The position numbers and the translations under genes were made by a program. Positions 27,562-37,122 of a stretch of 64,000 bases of DNA are shown here, one piece after another. This DNA comes from Exiguobacterium oxidotolerans JCM 12280 (GTDB lineage Bacteria; Bacillota; Bacilli; Exiguobacteriales; Exiguobacteriaceae): contig NZ_JNIS01000001.1 in NCBI RefSeq assembly GCF_000702625.1, forward strand, positions 1,240,001 through 1,304,000, given 5' to 3'. The notes below the pieces were generated by a model. That model had not been told where the DNA came from. It did not search any database and saw only the letters and a list, made by a program, of their open reading frames with translations. Each line of letters starts with the position of its first letter. Position 1 is the stretch's first letter.

Positions 27562-28065
27562 ATGAAACGACAAGTACGTTGGTTTACACTAACGTTGACG
27601 GCAAGTCTAGCGCTCGGCGCTTGTGCCCCAGCGGAACAACAGACAGACAAGCAGATGAGCACAGAACATGCAGAGCACGAGACGCACGGTGCAGGGGATC
27701 AACTCGAAAAAACGAGTGCCAAGACGATTGCACCCGCTTTCTTAAAAGAAACCGATGAATCGATCCAAACGATTTATCTTGCTGTCGCCAAGCATCAAGA
27801 CTTACTTGAAAAAATGCCGTGTTACTGTGGATGCGGCGAAACGGCCGGTCATACGAGTAACTATGACTGTTTCATCGCCGATCAGACAGCAGCAGGTGAA
27901 ACGACGTGGACGACACACGGCATCACATGCGGGACATGTCTCGATATCGCCGCTCAATCGATCGTCGCCTACCAACAAGGAACACCGATCAAAAAAATCC
28001 GCCAAGACATCGATGCAACTTACGCAACTACTGGAGTCGCCCCGACAAAAACACCTGCATTATAA
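27562..28065 (+). CDS. PCYCGC-motif lipoprotein
   Basis: The 167-residue protein has a lipoprotein signal (LTASLALGAC, lipid Cys about residue 20) and the PCYCGC family core: MPCYCGCGETAGHTSNYDCF, then GITCGTCLDIAAQ. Six core cysteines are present. The family is found in Bacillales and its job is unknown; cysteine and histidine spacing suggests binding of metal (copper is one guess) or a redox role outside the membrane. It follows mntA after 92 bases with its own ribosome site (GGAGGGAAG). Confidence 0.85.
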   Translation: MKRQVRWFTLTLTASLALGACAPAEQQTDKQMSTEHAEHETHGAGDQLEKTSAKTIAPAFLKETDESIQTIYLAVAKHQDLLEKMPCYCGCGETAGHTSNYDCFIADQTAAGETTWTTHGITCGTCLDIAAQSIVAYQQGTPIKKIRQDIDATYATTGVAPTKTPAL

Positions 28066-28074
28066 TACTCGTTC

Positions 28075-28137
28075 AAAAAGCCCCTTACTCACACGGATAC
28101 GTATCTTTACTCGCGTTGTCTGAGATGGGGGCTTTTT
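28075..28137 (+). terminator. terminator after PCYCGC gene
   Basis: AAAAAGCCCC at 28075-28084 pairs with GGGGGCTTTTT at 28127-28137; the loop is long. Confidence 0.75.
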
Positions 28138-28256
28138 AGTTGATGTAGCATTAGCACTCAAAGCGTTAGCGTTTCCTTCTTTCTGTAGACGTTTCATTTC
28201 AGCTACACGGTGGAACATTTTGAAGAGATACGTGAAACAGGAAAGGATGACGACAG

Positions 28257-29279
28257 ATGACACAGATGAAAGCCATTGGATTTCACCAACACTTGCCGAT
28301 TACAGAAGAGAATAGTTTGATTGATCTCGAACTGCCACGACCGGAAGCGACTGGTCATGATGTACTCGTCGAAGTCAAAGCCGTTTCCGTCAATCCGGTC
28401 GATACGAAAGTCCGGGCACACGGTCAAGATGAAACGGAACCGAAAGTCATCGGGTATGATGCTGCCGGAATCGTCGTCGAAGTCGGGAGTGACGTCGGAC
28501 GGTTCGAAGTCGGTGACGAAGTGTATTATGCCGGTGCCATCGATCGTCCGGGATCAAACAGTACGTTCCAACTCGTCGACGAGCGAATTATCGCAAAAAA
28601 ACCAGCACGGTTGACGTTCGCCGAAGCAGCAGCCTTACCGTTGACGACACTGACGGCATACGAAGCGTTAACTGACCGCCTCCATCTATCGTTTGACGCC
28701 AAGTCAAACCTCGACAAGACGATTTTGATCATCGGGGCAGCCGGAGGTGTCGGTTCAATCGCGACGCAACTCGCGAACAAAGCCGGACTGACTGTCATCG
28801 GTACGGCTTCGCGCAGTGAAACGATTGACTGGGCGAAAGCACATGGCGCGCACCATACGATCAATCACCATGAGGACTTCCGCCCGCAACTGGAAGCACT
28901 CGGCTATTCGTACGTCGACTACATCTTTTGTTTGAATGCGACCGATCAGCATTTTGAAGCGATGGTCGATGTCATTGCACCGCAAGGAAGTATTTGCAGT
29001 ATCGTCGAGACAGACAAATTGCTGAATTTAAGTGCCTTGCAACAAAAAAGTGCGACGTTCGTCTGGGAGTTCATGTTCACCCGGTCCCTGTTCCAAACGC
29101 CTGACATGATGCGCCAACATGATATCTTGACGCAAGTCGCGGCGTGGCTTGATGCAAAAGAACTCGAAACAACCGTCACGAAGACATTGACGGGGCTGAA
29201 CGCAACGAGCTTAAAAGAAGCCCATCGTCTCGTCGAAAGTGGGAAGACGATTGGGAAGGTCGTCGTCGCAGAAGTATGA
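28257..29279 (+). CDS. zinc-type alcohol dehydrogenase-like oxidoreductase (YogA/quinone oxidoreductase group)
   Basis: A 340-residue medium-chain dehydrogenase: GroES-like N-domain (residues 1-130, VKAVSVNPVDTKVR...VIGYDAAGIVVEVG), Rossmann domain with IIGAAGGVGSIATQLA (about 160-176). The structural and catalytic zinc cysteines of true ADHs are missing, as in NADPH:quinone reductase relatives. It probably reduces quinones or reactive carbonyls with NADPH. Single gene; the preceding 118 bases show no clear operator. Confidence 0.88.
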   Translation: MTQMKAIGFHQHLPITEENSLIDLELPRPEATGHDVLVEVKAVSVNPVDTKVRAHGQDETEPKVIGYDAAGIVVEVGSDVGRFEVGDEVYYAGAIDRPGSNSTFQLVDERIIAKKPARLTFAEAAALPLTTLTAYEALTDRLHLSFDAKSNLDKTILIIGAAGGVGSIATQLANKAGLTVIGTASRSETIDWAKAHGAHHTINHHEDFRPQLEALGYSYVDYIFCLNATDQHFEAMVDVIAPQGSICSIVETDKLLNLSALQQKSATFVWEFMFTRSLFQTPDMMRQHDILTQVAAWLDAKELETTVTKTLTGLNATSLKEAHRLVESGKTIGKVVVAEV

Positions 29280-29530
29280 TATGTCTGCCTCACTCGAGAC
29301 ATCCAAATGAAGTACTACATGTTATCTCAAATGAAATATTATCTGGTTTAAACTCAGGCATACTGTCAATCAGTATGTCTTTTCTAATGTTAATTTCTCA
29401 CATTGAAGATATTTTAACTTTTCTTCTATATTTTTAAGTCTAAAAAATGTACGATTATGATAAGAAAATATGTACGATAGTTACATCTAATACGCATACA
29501 TGCTGACGTAAAGGAGTATTTAAAAATTAT

Positions 29531-31966
29531 ATGAAAAAATGGTTAAACCAAAAAATAAGCCGGCAAATCATGCTTTCTTTTTACCTGATTTTAATCGTGC
29601 TTTCCGTTACTTCAATTGCTGCTTATTTTTATACAAATCAGCAAGTCTCTAATGCCGAACGTAAAATCGACGACATTAGCACCCGGGAAGAACGGGCAAC
29701 AAAACTGTGGGATACATGGCAATCGCTCCAATATGAGGTGAGAGGTTATGTCGTCTTCGGAGATGATGCCATCATGGATGTGATCGATTCGAAACAAGCA
29801 TCACTCGAACGGCAGACGACATGGTTTGAACAAAATCGGATTTATGAAGCCGATCAAATTTATGCGACTGACATCCGATCGCTCTATACGTCGTATACGA
29901 AATTTGTCATGCCAAGCCTCATCCGTTACGTCCAGGCAAAACAGTCAGGCGTAATCGACGAGACGTTTCTCGAAATGCCGAGTTTAAAAGCGATGATGCC
30001 CGATATTCCAACAGATCCTGACCGAAAATTTAAAATGAACGCGGCGGATAGTGAAACGATGCGGAAAAGTGTCAACACGATGGAAACGGTCTTTACGAAT
30101 TATCGAAACAGCTTGAAGGAAAAGGAAGCAGCCGCAAAAGATCAACTCGTTCAACAAACGAAGTATGCTGGATGGATTTGGTTAATCAATTTGGCGGTCT
30201 TGTTCCTCGTCGTGTTGCTCCTCGTCCGTCCTTTCATCGAACGGACGACACGTCAAATTCAACTGCTCAGTAAAGAAAGTAAATTGCTCGCGCAAGGACA
30301 ACATACGACACCGTTGATTCCGATCGAACGGTCTGATGAGATTGGTGAACTCAGTAAGTCGTTCCACCAAATGGCATCCGCCTTGATTGATAACAAGCAT
30401 CGCCTGATGTCGACGAACGACAACTTGGAACAAGCACTCAAAATAACACTCCGAAACGAAGCCCTATTGAAAACACGAAATCAATTGACAGAAACACTCG
30501 CTTCCCGCGACTCCTTGACGGCCTATCCTGCCGTCATCGAAAAGATGATTGAAATTACAGACTCAACCCAGGGGTCCATCATCTTTAAAGAGGGAACGAC
30601 TGTGACGAACATCATCTCGCACGCGATGACAGATCAAGAACAGGACACTTTAATCGCGACGATTGAACCATTAATCCGTCAAGCGCGTCGTGACAAGTTG
30701 CCGCATAGGTCACAACATGATGAACGCGCCTTAGCTGTTACCCCGGTTCTCGATCCGAGTACGGGTGAAATCATCGCCTATATCTACTTAATGCGTTTAG
30801 GTGCCGCCTTTAATAATCAAGAACAAGAAGAACATGCGACCTTTTCACGTCAACTCGCCCTCTCGCTGCTTCGGATGCGAACGTTTGATGAGATCGACCG
30901 TGAACGTGAGAAGACATCCCGTCTCCTCAACTCGATTCGAGAATCCGTCGTCTACATCGAACTGGACGGCTCTAATCAATTAATTAACCGGCCGTTGCTT
31001 GATCTATTCAACCATTCAATCGAACAAGATTCGGAAGTCGACTGGTTGCTTGATATTGACGAATCAATCGTCAATTTAAAATACCGGGTGGACCAACTGC
31101 CTGAGTTCGAGCGTTATTTGCATCAAACCTTTATTGAGCATGAAACCGGTGAAGGCATCCTGTTTTCGATCGATCAAGAAAAACGTTTTATCAAAACCTA
31201 TTCTGAAAAAATCCATTATGGCGGTCAGTTCCGCGGTATCATGCTCGTTATGCGTGACGTCACGAACGAAGTTGAAATCGATCGCTTAAAAAATGAACTC
31301 GTTTCGACGATTTCGCACGAATTGCGGACACCCCTGTCATCGATTTACGGATTTACTGAATTGATGATTGAACGTGAGCTGTCACCGAAGCGGCAAAAGA
31401 CTTATCTCGAAGCCGTTCATTCGGAGACAAAACGTTTATCTCTACTGATTAACGACTTCTTGGATTTGCAACGAATGGAAGCGGACCGGCAAGAATATGA
31501 ATTTGAAGCATTCGATTTAGTCGCGTTACTCGAAGATCTTAAGCAATTTCATGGCCTTTCCTCGACAACACACAAGATTACAGTTACACATGATGTAACG
31601 CATCTCTCAGTCGAAGCCGATGCGAAAAAAATTCGTCAACTGTTCGGAAACTTAATCAACAATGCCATCAAGTATTCACCGACCGGTGGGACGATCGAGA
31701 TCGACTTAGCGGTTCGCGATACGCGGTTTTCCGTCGCGATTCGTGACCACGGAATTGGAATCCCAACTTCTGCGATGGGTGAATTGTTCCAAAAATTCTA
31801 CCGGGTCGATAATTCGGATACACGCAAAATCGGCGGGACCGGACTCGGTCTATCGATTTGTCGCGAAATCGCCCGTGCTCATGACGGAGAAATTCACGTC
31901 GAATCCATCGAAGGTGAAGGTTCGACTTTCACCGTCGACTTGCCACTTCAACAATTTCAGGCATAA
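29531..31966 (+). CDS. orphan membrane sensor histidine kinase
   Basis: An 811-residue kinase. TM1 about residues 13-33, an extracytoplasmic CHASE3-like helical sensor (about 38-210), TM2 about 215-237, HAMP, a coiled stretch, a GAF domain (about 320-455), a PAS-like domain (about 465-570), HisKA with H596 in TISHELRTP, and HATPase_c (NLINNAIKYSP, RDHGIGIP, GGTGLGLS). It should autophosphorylate in response to two or more inputs. No response regulator gene is adjacent; the nearest receiver in this window is Spo0F, 21 kb away. The 250-base upstream gap is AT-rich with no recognised operator. Confidence 0.93.
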   Translation: MKKWLNQKISRQIMLSFYLILIVLSVTSIAAYFYTNQQVSNAERKIDDISTREERATKLWDTWQSLQYEVRGYVVFGDDAIMDVIDSKQASLERQTTWFEQNRIYEADQIYATDIRSLYTSYTKFVMPSLIRYVQAKQSGVIDETFLEMPSLKAMMPDIPTDPDRKFKMNAADSETMRKSVNTMETVFTNYRNSLKEKEAAAKDQLVQQTKYAGWIWLINLAVLFLVVLLLVRPFIERTTRQIQLLSKESKLLAQGQHTTPLIPIERSDEIGELSKSFHQMASALIDNKHRLMSTNDNLEQALKITLRNEALLKTRNQLTETLASRDSLTAYPAVIEKMIEITDSTQGSIIFKEGTTVTNIISHAMTDQEQDTLIATIEPLIRQARRDKLPHRSQHDERALAVTPVLDPSTGEIIAYIYLMRLGAAFNNQEQEEHATFSRQLALSLLRMRTFDEIDREREKTSRLLNSIRESVVYIELDGSNQLINRPLLDLFNHSIEQDSEVDWLLDIDESIVNLKYRVDQLPEFERYLHQTFIEHETGEGILFSIDQEKRFIKTYSEKIHYGGQFRGIMLVMRDVTNEVEIDRLKNELVSTISHELRTPLSSIYGFTELMIERELSPKRQKTYLEAVHSETKRLSLLINDFLDLQRMEADRQEYEFEAFDLVALLEDLKQFHGLSSTTHKITVTHDVTHLSVEADAKKIRQLFGNLINNAIKYSPTGGTIEIDLAVRDTRFSVAIRDHGIGIPTSAMGELFQKFYRVDNSDTRKIGGTGLGLSICREIARAHDGEIHVESIEGEGSTFTVDLPLQQFQA

Positions 31967-31967
31967 C

Positions 31968-32006
31968 AAAACGCGCCCTTTCCAAAACGGAGAGGACGCG
32001 TTTTTT
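31968..32006. terminator. bidirectional terminator between kinase and wrbA
   Basis: AAAACGCGCCC pairs with GGACGCGTTTTTT; it overlaps close to both stop codons. Confidence 0.8.
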
Positions 32007-32008
32007 AA

Positions 32009-32614
32009 TTATCCTTGTTTTAGACGACTTGCGACTTCGACCGTCCGTTTTGCCTGGTGGCGGACTGCCGGTTCAACTGATTCAACCATCTTCCCTTCTT
32101 GGTCGACGGTAACGGTCGTTCCATATGGATTTCCGCCTGCTGCGAACAGCACAGGATCCGAATAACCAGGTGCTGCGACAATCGCACCCCAGTGGAACAT
32201 CGTCGCATAGACGGCGAGGACGGTCGTTTCCTGACCACCGTGCGGGTTTTGTGCGGATGACATCGCACTGACAACTTTATCGACAAGCTTCCCTTGTCCC
32301 CAGAGCCCGCCCGTCGTATCAAGGAATTGTTGGAACTGACCCGGGACATGTCCGTACCGCGTCGGCACACTAAAGATGATCGCGTCGGCCCAGTCGAGTA
32401 AATCGACGGTTGCCTCTTCGACGTCACGTGTCGCATCCGTATGTTTTTGCCAAAGTGGGTTCGACGCAATCGCTTCTGCCGGTGCTGTCTCTTTGATTTT
32501 TGCAAGACGGACTTCCGCACCGGCAGCTTCGCCCGCTTCTTTCGCCCATGTTGCGAGTTGATGATTCGTACCGGTCGAACTGTAGTAAATGACTGCTAAT
32601 TTCACGTTAGACAT
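32009..32614 (-). CDS. wrbA: NAD(P)H:quinone oxidoreductase type IV (WrbA)
   Basis: The 201-residue flavodoxin-like protein has the FMN phosphate loop YYSSTGTNHQLA and the WrbA-specific PTRYGHVPGQFQQFLDTTGGLW and FHWGAIVAAPGYSD segments. It reduces quinones by two electrons with FMN, avoiding semiquinones. Monocistronic; no regulator next to it. Confidence 0.95.
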   Translation of the reverse strand: MSNVKLAVIYYSSTGTNHQLATWAKEAGEAAGAEVRLAKIKETAPAEAIASNPLWQKHTDATRDVEEATVDLLDWADAIIFSVPTRYGHVPGQFQQFLDTTGGLWGQGKLVDKVVSAMSSAQNPHGGQETTVLAVYATMFHWGAIVAAPGYSDPVLFAAGGNPYGTTVTVDQEGKMVESVEPAVRHQAKRTVEVASRLKQG

Positions 32615-32719
32615 GGAATCGCTCCTTTTTTAACGACAGTGACGGACAATGGATGTACACGTTATCTTTTCCCATTTCCGCCAGATAAAAACGCGATTCC
32701 CTTGAATTCAAGATTTTAT

Positions 32720-33739
32720 TTAAGTGTTTCTGAATTTCTTAAGCGCAAGAACATTGATCAGATAAAGCACAACGATGTATCCGACAAGGCCTAACAGATA
32801 ACCCCAAATTTCCTCAAAACCATTTCCATACACCATGATTTCCTTAATCGCACTTGCCCCGTAGAAGATTGGCATTACGTAACTTAAATTACCGAGGTGG
32901 TACGGAATCAAGTCGAGCGCAATCAAACCGGAGAAAAAAACTTGTGGGATGATTGTAAACGGAATCAACTGAACAACTTGTAGCGCCGAACTCGCGAACA
33001 CTGAAATCGTCGCTCCGAATAAAACAGCTGTCGTCGCGAGTAACAATAAGACAAGTAAAACAAGAAAGACGTTACCGTTAGACGCCATTTGTAAGACATA
33101 GACCGTGTACAGGACAATCAGGATGGCTTGCATGACGGCAAACACGCTGTACCCCATCGTATACCCCAGGATGACTTCACTCCGCTTGATTGGCGTCATC
33201 AACAAACGCTCAAGCGTCCCATCACTCCGTTCCTTGACGAATGCCATCGCAGAAATGACAAAGACCATAAAGAACGAGAACAAGGACAAAAACACATACC
33301 CGAGTGAATCAAACGTCGACTGGTCGGTCGAACCATGGACGTAACCCGTTTCTATTGCTGCCGCTGGATTGAGCGAAGTAAGACCCGCTTGAATTTCTTT
33401 GACAGCGATTGAAGATTTCGTTGATGGTTCCTGGAGCGTGATGTTCGTCGCTTCCCGGTCAGCACGGAATACCGCATCGACGTCAGGATGACTGGTGAGA
33501 TAAGTTTTAGCCGAATCTACGTCTTTAGGCAACGCAATCACTTCAAGCTCCTGCTTTTCTAACATTGTCGTGACTTGCGGGGGTGTCACCCCATCGACCG
33601 CAACGACGGGGACATAATCCGTATCACCGAGCAGCAGATAGATCAGTGTCAAAATCAGTAACGGCGCAATCAAAATCATCATCACACTCCGCTTATCGTT
33701 TAACGTTTGACGGACAACACGTTTCGCTAACTGCATCAT
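32720..33739 (-). CDS. ABC-2 type exporter permease
   Basis: The 339-residue protein has one N-terminal membrane helix, an extracytoplasmic loop of about 130 residues and five C-terminal helices with the ABC-2 motif VKERSDGTLERLLMTPIKRSEVILGY. It forms the channel for drug or lipid export with the ATPase upstream, which it overlaps by 4 bases. Confidence 0.92.
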   Translation of the reverse strand: MMQLAKRVVRQTLNDKRSVMMILIAPLLILTLIYLLLGDTDYVPVVAVDGVTPPQVTTMLEKQELEVIALPKDVDSAKTYLTSHPDVDAVFRADREATNITLQEPSTKSSIAVKEIQAGLTSLNPAAAIETGYVHGSTDQSTFDSLGYVFLSLFSFFMVFVISAMAFVKERSDGTLERLLMTPIKRSEVILGYTMGYSVFAVMQAILIVLYTVYVLQMASNGNVFLVLLVLLLLATTAVLFGATISVFASSALQVVQLIPFTIIPQVFFSGLIALDLIPYHLGNLSYVMPIFYGASAIKEIMVYGNGFEEIWGYLLGLVGYIVVLYLINVLALKKFRNT

Positions 33740-34467
33740 CGCGGGTCGCCTCCTTTTTGCTGGTCTGCCGCTAAAATAAACAGTTCTTCGACACGACCCG
33801 TCTCTGTTTTCGCAAGTAACTTATCGACCGTATCGTATTCAATCAATGCACCGTTGTAAATCAAGGCAGCCCGGTCACATTCGACGACTTCATCCATGAC
33901 GTGTGTCGAGACGACGATTGTCGTTCCGTCCTGTTTAATCTGATGGAACTGCCGCCAAATTTCCCGCCGTAAGATGGGGTCGATTCCGACAGTCGGCTCG
34001 TCTAAAAACAAAACTTTCGGTTTGTGTAAAATCGAAATCGCTAACGATAACCGTTTTTTCATCCCACCTGAAAAGGCGTGGACCCGTTTGTTCCGATGTG
34101 CCGTCAACTCGACAATCTTCAACACCTCCTCAATCCGTTGTTTAAGAACCTGCCGTTCCAACTTATACAGTGAACCAAAAAACTTTAAGTTGTCTTCTGC
34201 TGTCAAGTCTTCGTACAAGGCATTGTTTTGCGGCATAAATCCGATATCATTCAGCAGTTTCATGTTCGGCATCAACGTCTCTCCGATATGAACCGTTCCT
34301 TTGCTTGGGGCAATCGCGCCGATCATCAAGCGAATTAAGGTCGTTTTCCCTGAACCCGACGGTCCTAACAGACAACAAATTTCACCGGACATAATTGTCA
34401 AGTCGACGTGGCGAATCACCTCTAGCTGATCAAACGATTTACTCGTTTCCTTTACTTGAATGTTCAT
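33736..34467 (-). CDS. ABC exporter ATP-binding protein
   Basis: The 243-residue ATPase has Walker A GPSGSGKTT, Q-loop GFMPQNNALYEDLT, signature FSGGMKKRLSLA and Walker B VLFLDEPTVGID, typical of DrrA/CcmA-type export ATPases. With the ABC-2 permease and the divergent TetR regulator it forms a ligand-inducible efflux unit. Confidence 0.94.
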   Translation of the reverse strand: MNIQVKETSKSFDQLEVIRHVDLTIMSGEICCLLGPSGSGKTTLIRLMIGAIAPSKGTVHIGETLMPNMKLLNDIGFMPQNNALYEDLTAEDNLKFFGSLYKLERQVLKQRIEEVLKIVELTAHRNKRVHAFSGGMKKRLSLAISILHKPKVLFLDEPTVGIDPILRREIWRQFHQIKQDGTTIVVSTHVMDEVVECDRAALIYNGALIEYDTVDKLLAKTETGRVEELFILAADQQKGGDPR

Positions 34468-34641
34468 AAAAATCGCTCCTTTTCCGTATCTACCAGTCGA
34501 ACAAAAAAATAGAGATATTAGACACCGTGTTGTTTATAATCAAAGTATAACGACTCCGTCCGGAAGGCGACAATAAGCAATTAATCGGATTGTGTTGCTT
34601 TGACGACACATCCGTTGAATGTGTTGAAAAGGAGTGAGGAC
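34468..34641. promoter_or_regulatory. divergent control region of exporter and tetR
   Basis: On the minus strand TTGTCG, 18 bases, TATACT (about 34543-34572) makes a promoter for the exporter. AT-rich half-palindromes such as TATAATCAAAGTATAA (34537-34552) overlap it and may be the TetR operator. Confidence 0.5.
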
Positions 34642-35256
34642 ATGAGTAAGGAACAACAAGATTTACGGGTGATCCGCACTAAAAAATTGATTAGAGAGGC
34701 CATGTTGACCTTGATTGAAAAGCAGGGCTTTGACAGCATCACTGTCAAAGATATCGCGAAACAGGCGGAAATCAACCGGGGGACGTTCTATAGTCATTAC
34801 GAAGATAAGTATGATTTGATGAATACGTACATCGACGAGATCTTTCAAGAAGTGGAAGAGAAGCTGATCAAGAACCTGCAACGTCTGTTCCATCAGGAAA
34901 ATCCAACCGGCTTTCCACCGGACGCTTACCGGGTGCTGGTTCCCTTTTCCGAGTTTCTTCAACGCAACCGTGTCATCATGAAGTCACTGTTAGGTCCGAC
35001 GGGGGACTTGCACTTTCAATCCCGCCTGAAGCAGTTCATGCATGACGCACTCTTTAAGCGGGCATCCAGTTCGTTGTTTCTGAAACAAAAAGCACTTGTT
35101 CCAAGCGACTATCTCATTTCTTATATCGCTTCCGCCCACATCGGTGTCATGCAGGAATGGCTCATCCAAGACCGCGATGAATCCCCGGAAGAAATCGCAA
35201 AAATCATTTTCACAATCACGACGCAGGGACCACTTCGGGCCGGCGGTTTGATCTAA
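34642..35256 (+). CDS. TetR/AcrR-family regulator
   Basis: The protein (204 residues from ATG 34642, AAAGGAGTGAGGAC upstream) has the TetR helix-turn-helix (TVKDIAKQAEINRGTFYSHYEDKYDLMNTYI) and a C-terminal TetR_C-like domain. It is divergent from the ABC exporter and is its probable repressor. Confidence 0.93.
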   Translation: MSKEQQDLRVIRTKKLIREAMLTLIEKQGFDSITVKDIAKQAEINRGTFYSHYEDKYDLMNTYIDEIFQEVEEKLIKNLQRLFHQENPTGFPPDAYRVLVPFSEFLQRNRVIMKSLLGPTGDLHFQSRLKQFMHDALFKRASSSLFLKQKALVPSDYLISYIASAHIGVMQEWLIQDRDESPEEIAKIIFTITTQGPLRAGGLI

Positions 35257-35304
35257 TTCCATCACACAACATGCTGTAGCGCACAATTGGCGGTGTAAAG
35301 AAAA

Positions 35305-35357
35305 CGAGAAAAAGGGACGGTCATCTATCAGCGATAGGCCGTCCCTTCTTTCTCGTG
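35305..35357. terminator. bidirectional terminator after tetR
   Basis: CGAGAAAAAGGGACGG pairs with CCGTCCCTTCTTTCTCG in a convergent gap. Confidence 0.85.
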
Positions 35358-35394
35358 TCTTATTCAACTTCAACCAACTACTCCCGGGTGTTCC

Positions 35395-36441
35395 TTAATT
35401 CGACAGAACGGAAGCATTCGGTAATAACCATTTGAACCAACGCCCGTGTCCGTCCGTTTCAGCAATCATCTGTTCATGAAGTGCACCGTCCCGGTACAGG
35501 TCGAGGTGTAAATAACGGTCCTGGACGTTATTATACAGGTGATAGACGTCACGCGTCTGTCCGATTTGCTCGACGACATGGAGCAGTTCTTTTTTCAACG
35601 CAAGCGGTAACTGATTCGCGACATGGGTGTGGAAAATACACAGAATATGCGCTGTCGGAATCCTTTCGGCACATGGTTTAAGGAGTTGAATCCCGTCCCC
35701 TTCAATCAGCTCGAGCGGATGCTCGGCGACGTAACGGGCCGCCTGTTCAAACAGTTCGAGCCGCTCATGGTGCTCCGTCCAAATCAAGGCCTTTAACCAT
35801 AACCGTTCGTCGTCATCCGTCAAGTCGACGGTGTTTAAGTCAAGTCCGATTCGCTCGGCGATCGGCGGTGCTGTCCGTGCAAGCGGCGGAACATGCTCGC
35901 CCTCAATCGTCGACGTCAAGCGAAGACGTGACGCCGGATTTCCGAACGTCTCACCCGTTCCGTAGTCATACGCATACTGGTCGAACAGCAATTGCAGACC
36001 GGCACTCGTACCAATCTCAAGTAAGGCGAGCGGACGCTGTTCGGCTTGATGAATCATCCCGAAGACCGGATAGAGATAGGTGCAGCGCCGGACTTCATTC
36101 GTTTGGACGAGACGCGTTGTCAGCAACCCAATCAATTCCGGTTCGTAGACTTGACAGAAATCCTGAAAATCTGGGAATGATTCATCGAACGGTGCGGCGT
36201 CCGTCGTCACACTCGGATAATACCGGGCTAACGGATGCTCGACTCCTTTTAGTAACAGATAATGGACGGCACCAAACAACAAGTTCGGTACCGGTTGTCC
36301 GTCCCGTGCCTGTTGGCATATTGTCAAAATCGCTGTGTCACGCGCGACGTGACGCGATAAGTAATCGTAAAACGGACTTGAGTCCTTACACTCGCGTTCC
36401 GCGAACGTCTGAAACCGTACCGCTAATTCTTCATGTCTCAT
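35395..36441 (-). CDS. DUF2332 family protein
   Basis: The protein (348 residues from ATG 36441, AGGGGGAAG upstream) matches DUF2332, widespread in Actinobacteria and Bacilli. Motifs include VHYLLLKG near residue 60, ALLEIGTSAGLQLLFDQYAYDYG (a glycine-rich loop like that of methyltransferases) and ILCIFHTHVANQLP. It may bind S-adenosylmethionine, but the function is not known. Single gene facing tetR. Confidence 0.8.
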   Translation of the reverse strand: MRHEELAVRFQTFAERECKDSSPFYDYLSRHVARDTAILTICQQARDGQPVPNLLFGAVHYLLLKGVEHPLARYYPSVTTDAAPFDESFPDFQDFCQVYEPELIGLLTTRLVQTNEVRRCTYLYPVFGMIHQAEQRPLALLEIGTSAGLQLLFDQYAYDYGTGETFGNPASRLRLTSTIEGEHVPPLARTAPPIAERIGLDLNTVDLTDDDERLWLKALIWTEHHERLELFEQAARYVAEHPLELIEGDGIQLLKPCAERIPTAHILCIFHTHVANQLPLALKKELLHVVEQIGQTRDVYHLYNNVQDRYLHLDLYRDGALHEQMIAETDGHGRWFKWLLPNASVLSN

Positions 36442-36519
36442 CCATCTTCCCCCTTGTTTCATTCTTTTATTAGAAATTCACCAATTCCTTCCAAAAACCT
36501 TTTTTTAAGCAGGGCAAAA

Positions 36520-36566
36520 AAAACGAGCGATGCACGCTTCCTTAAGAAGAATAACATCACTCGTTT
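36520..36566 (-). terminator. terminator after VOC gene
   Basis: On the minus strand AAACGAGTGATG pairs with CATCGCTCGTTT, followed by a T run. Confidence 0.75.
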
Positions 36567-36574
36567 CTACGATT

Positions 36575-37090
36575 TTAAGCCAGTGGTGTCCACCGTTTTG
36601 CTTCGCTGCCATCGGGATAATCGATACCGTCCGGATATGCGATTAATTCAATCAAGCTGCTCCATGGCGTAACACCATAGACGCCACGGTTACGCGGACC
36701 GTCCTCGACACCGGCTAACGGATGCGGTGCCGAAAGAAGTGTTCCCCCCGCGTCTTTAAACCGCTGCGTCGCTTCCTGCATGTCATCGACATAAATGGCG
36801 AAGTGATGTAGACCGAGGTCAGAAATCCGTGCCGGTTCCTGATCCGTCGGCGTACCGAGCTGGAACAGTTCGAGCGTCGGTCCCTTCGCGATTTGCAGTA
36901 ATCGCATGTGGATGATTGTTTTCCCGGACGGTAATCCGAGTTGCTGTTCGACTTCCTCCCCTTGCATCGGTTCTTGCTCAGGGCGTTGCACATCATAACA
37001 AACCTCCGCGTCAAAGGCCTGCTTGAAAAATGTCGTCGCCTCTTCCATATCGGGTACAGTCATCCCGACATGATCGATTCCTCTCATCAT
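36575..37090 (-). CDS. VOC-superfamily (glyoxalase/epimerase-like) protein
   Basis: The 171-residue protein shows two VOC beta-alpha-beta-beta-beta units: RGIDHVGMTVPDMEEATTFF (H at residue 6) and DLGLHHFAIYVDDMQEATQRF. The residues H, E (LELFQLG) and H fit a divalent metal site. Members isomerise or detoxify small carbonyl compounds, resembling methylmalonyl-CoA epimerase. The next gene upstream on the strand is a Gfo/Idh oxidoreductase 32 bases away, so both may act in one sugar pathway. Confidence 0.85.
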   Translation of the reverse strand: MMRGIDHVGMTVPDMEEATTFFKQAFDAEVCYDVQRPEQEPMQGEEVEQQLGLPSGKTIIHMRLLQIAKGPTLELFQLGTPTDQEPARISDLGLHHFAIYVDDMQEATQRFKDAGGTLLSAPHPLAGVEDGPRNRGVYGVTPWSSLIELIAYPDGIDYPDGSEAKRWTPLA

Positions 37091-37122
37091 CGTACTCGCT
37101 CCTTTCGCATGATTCCGTTTAA

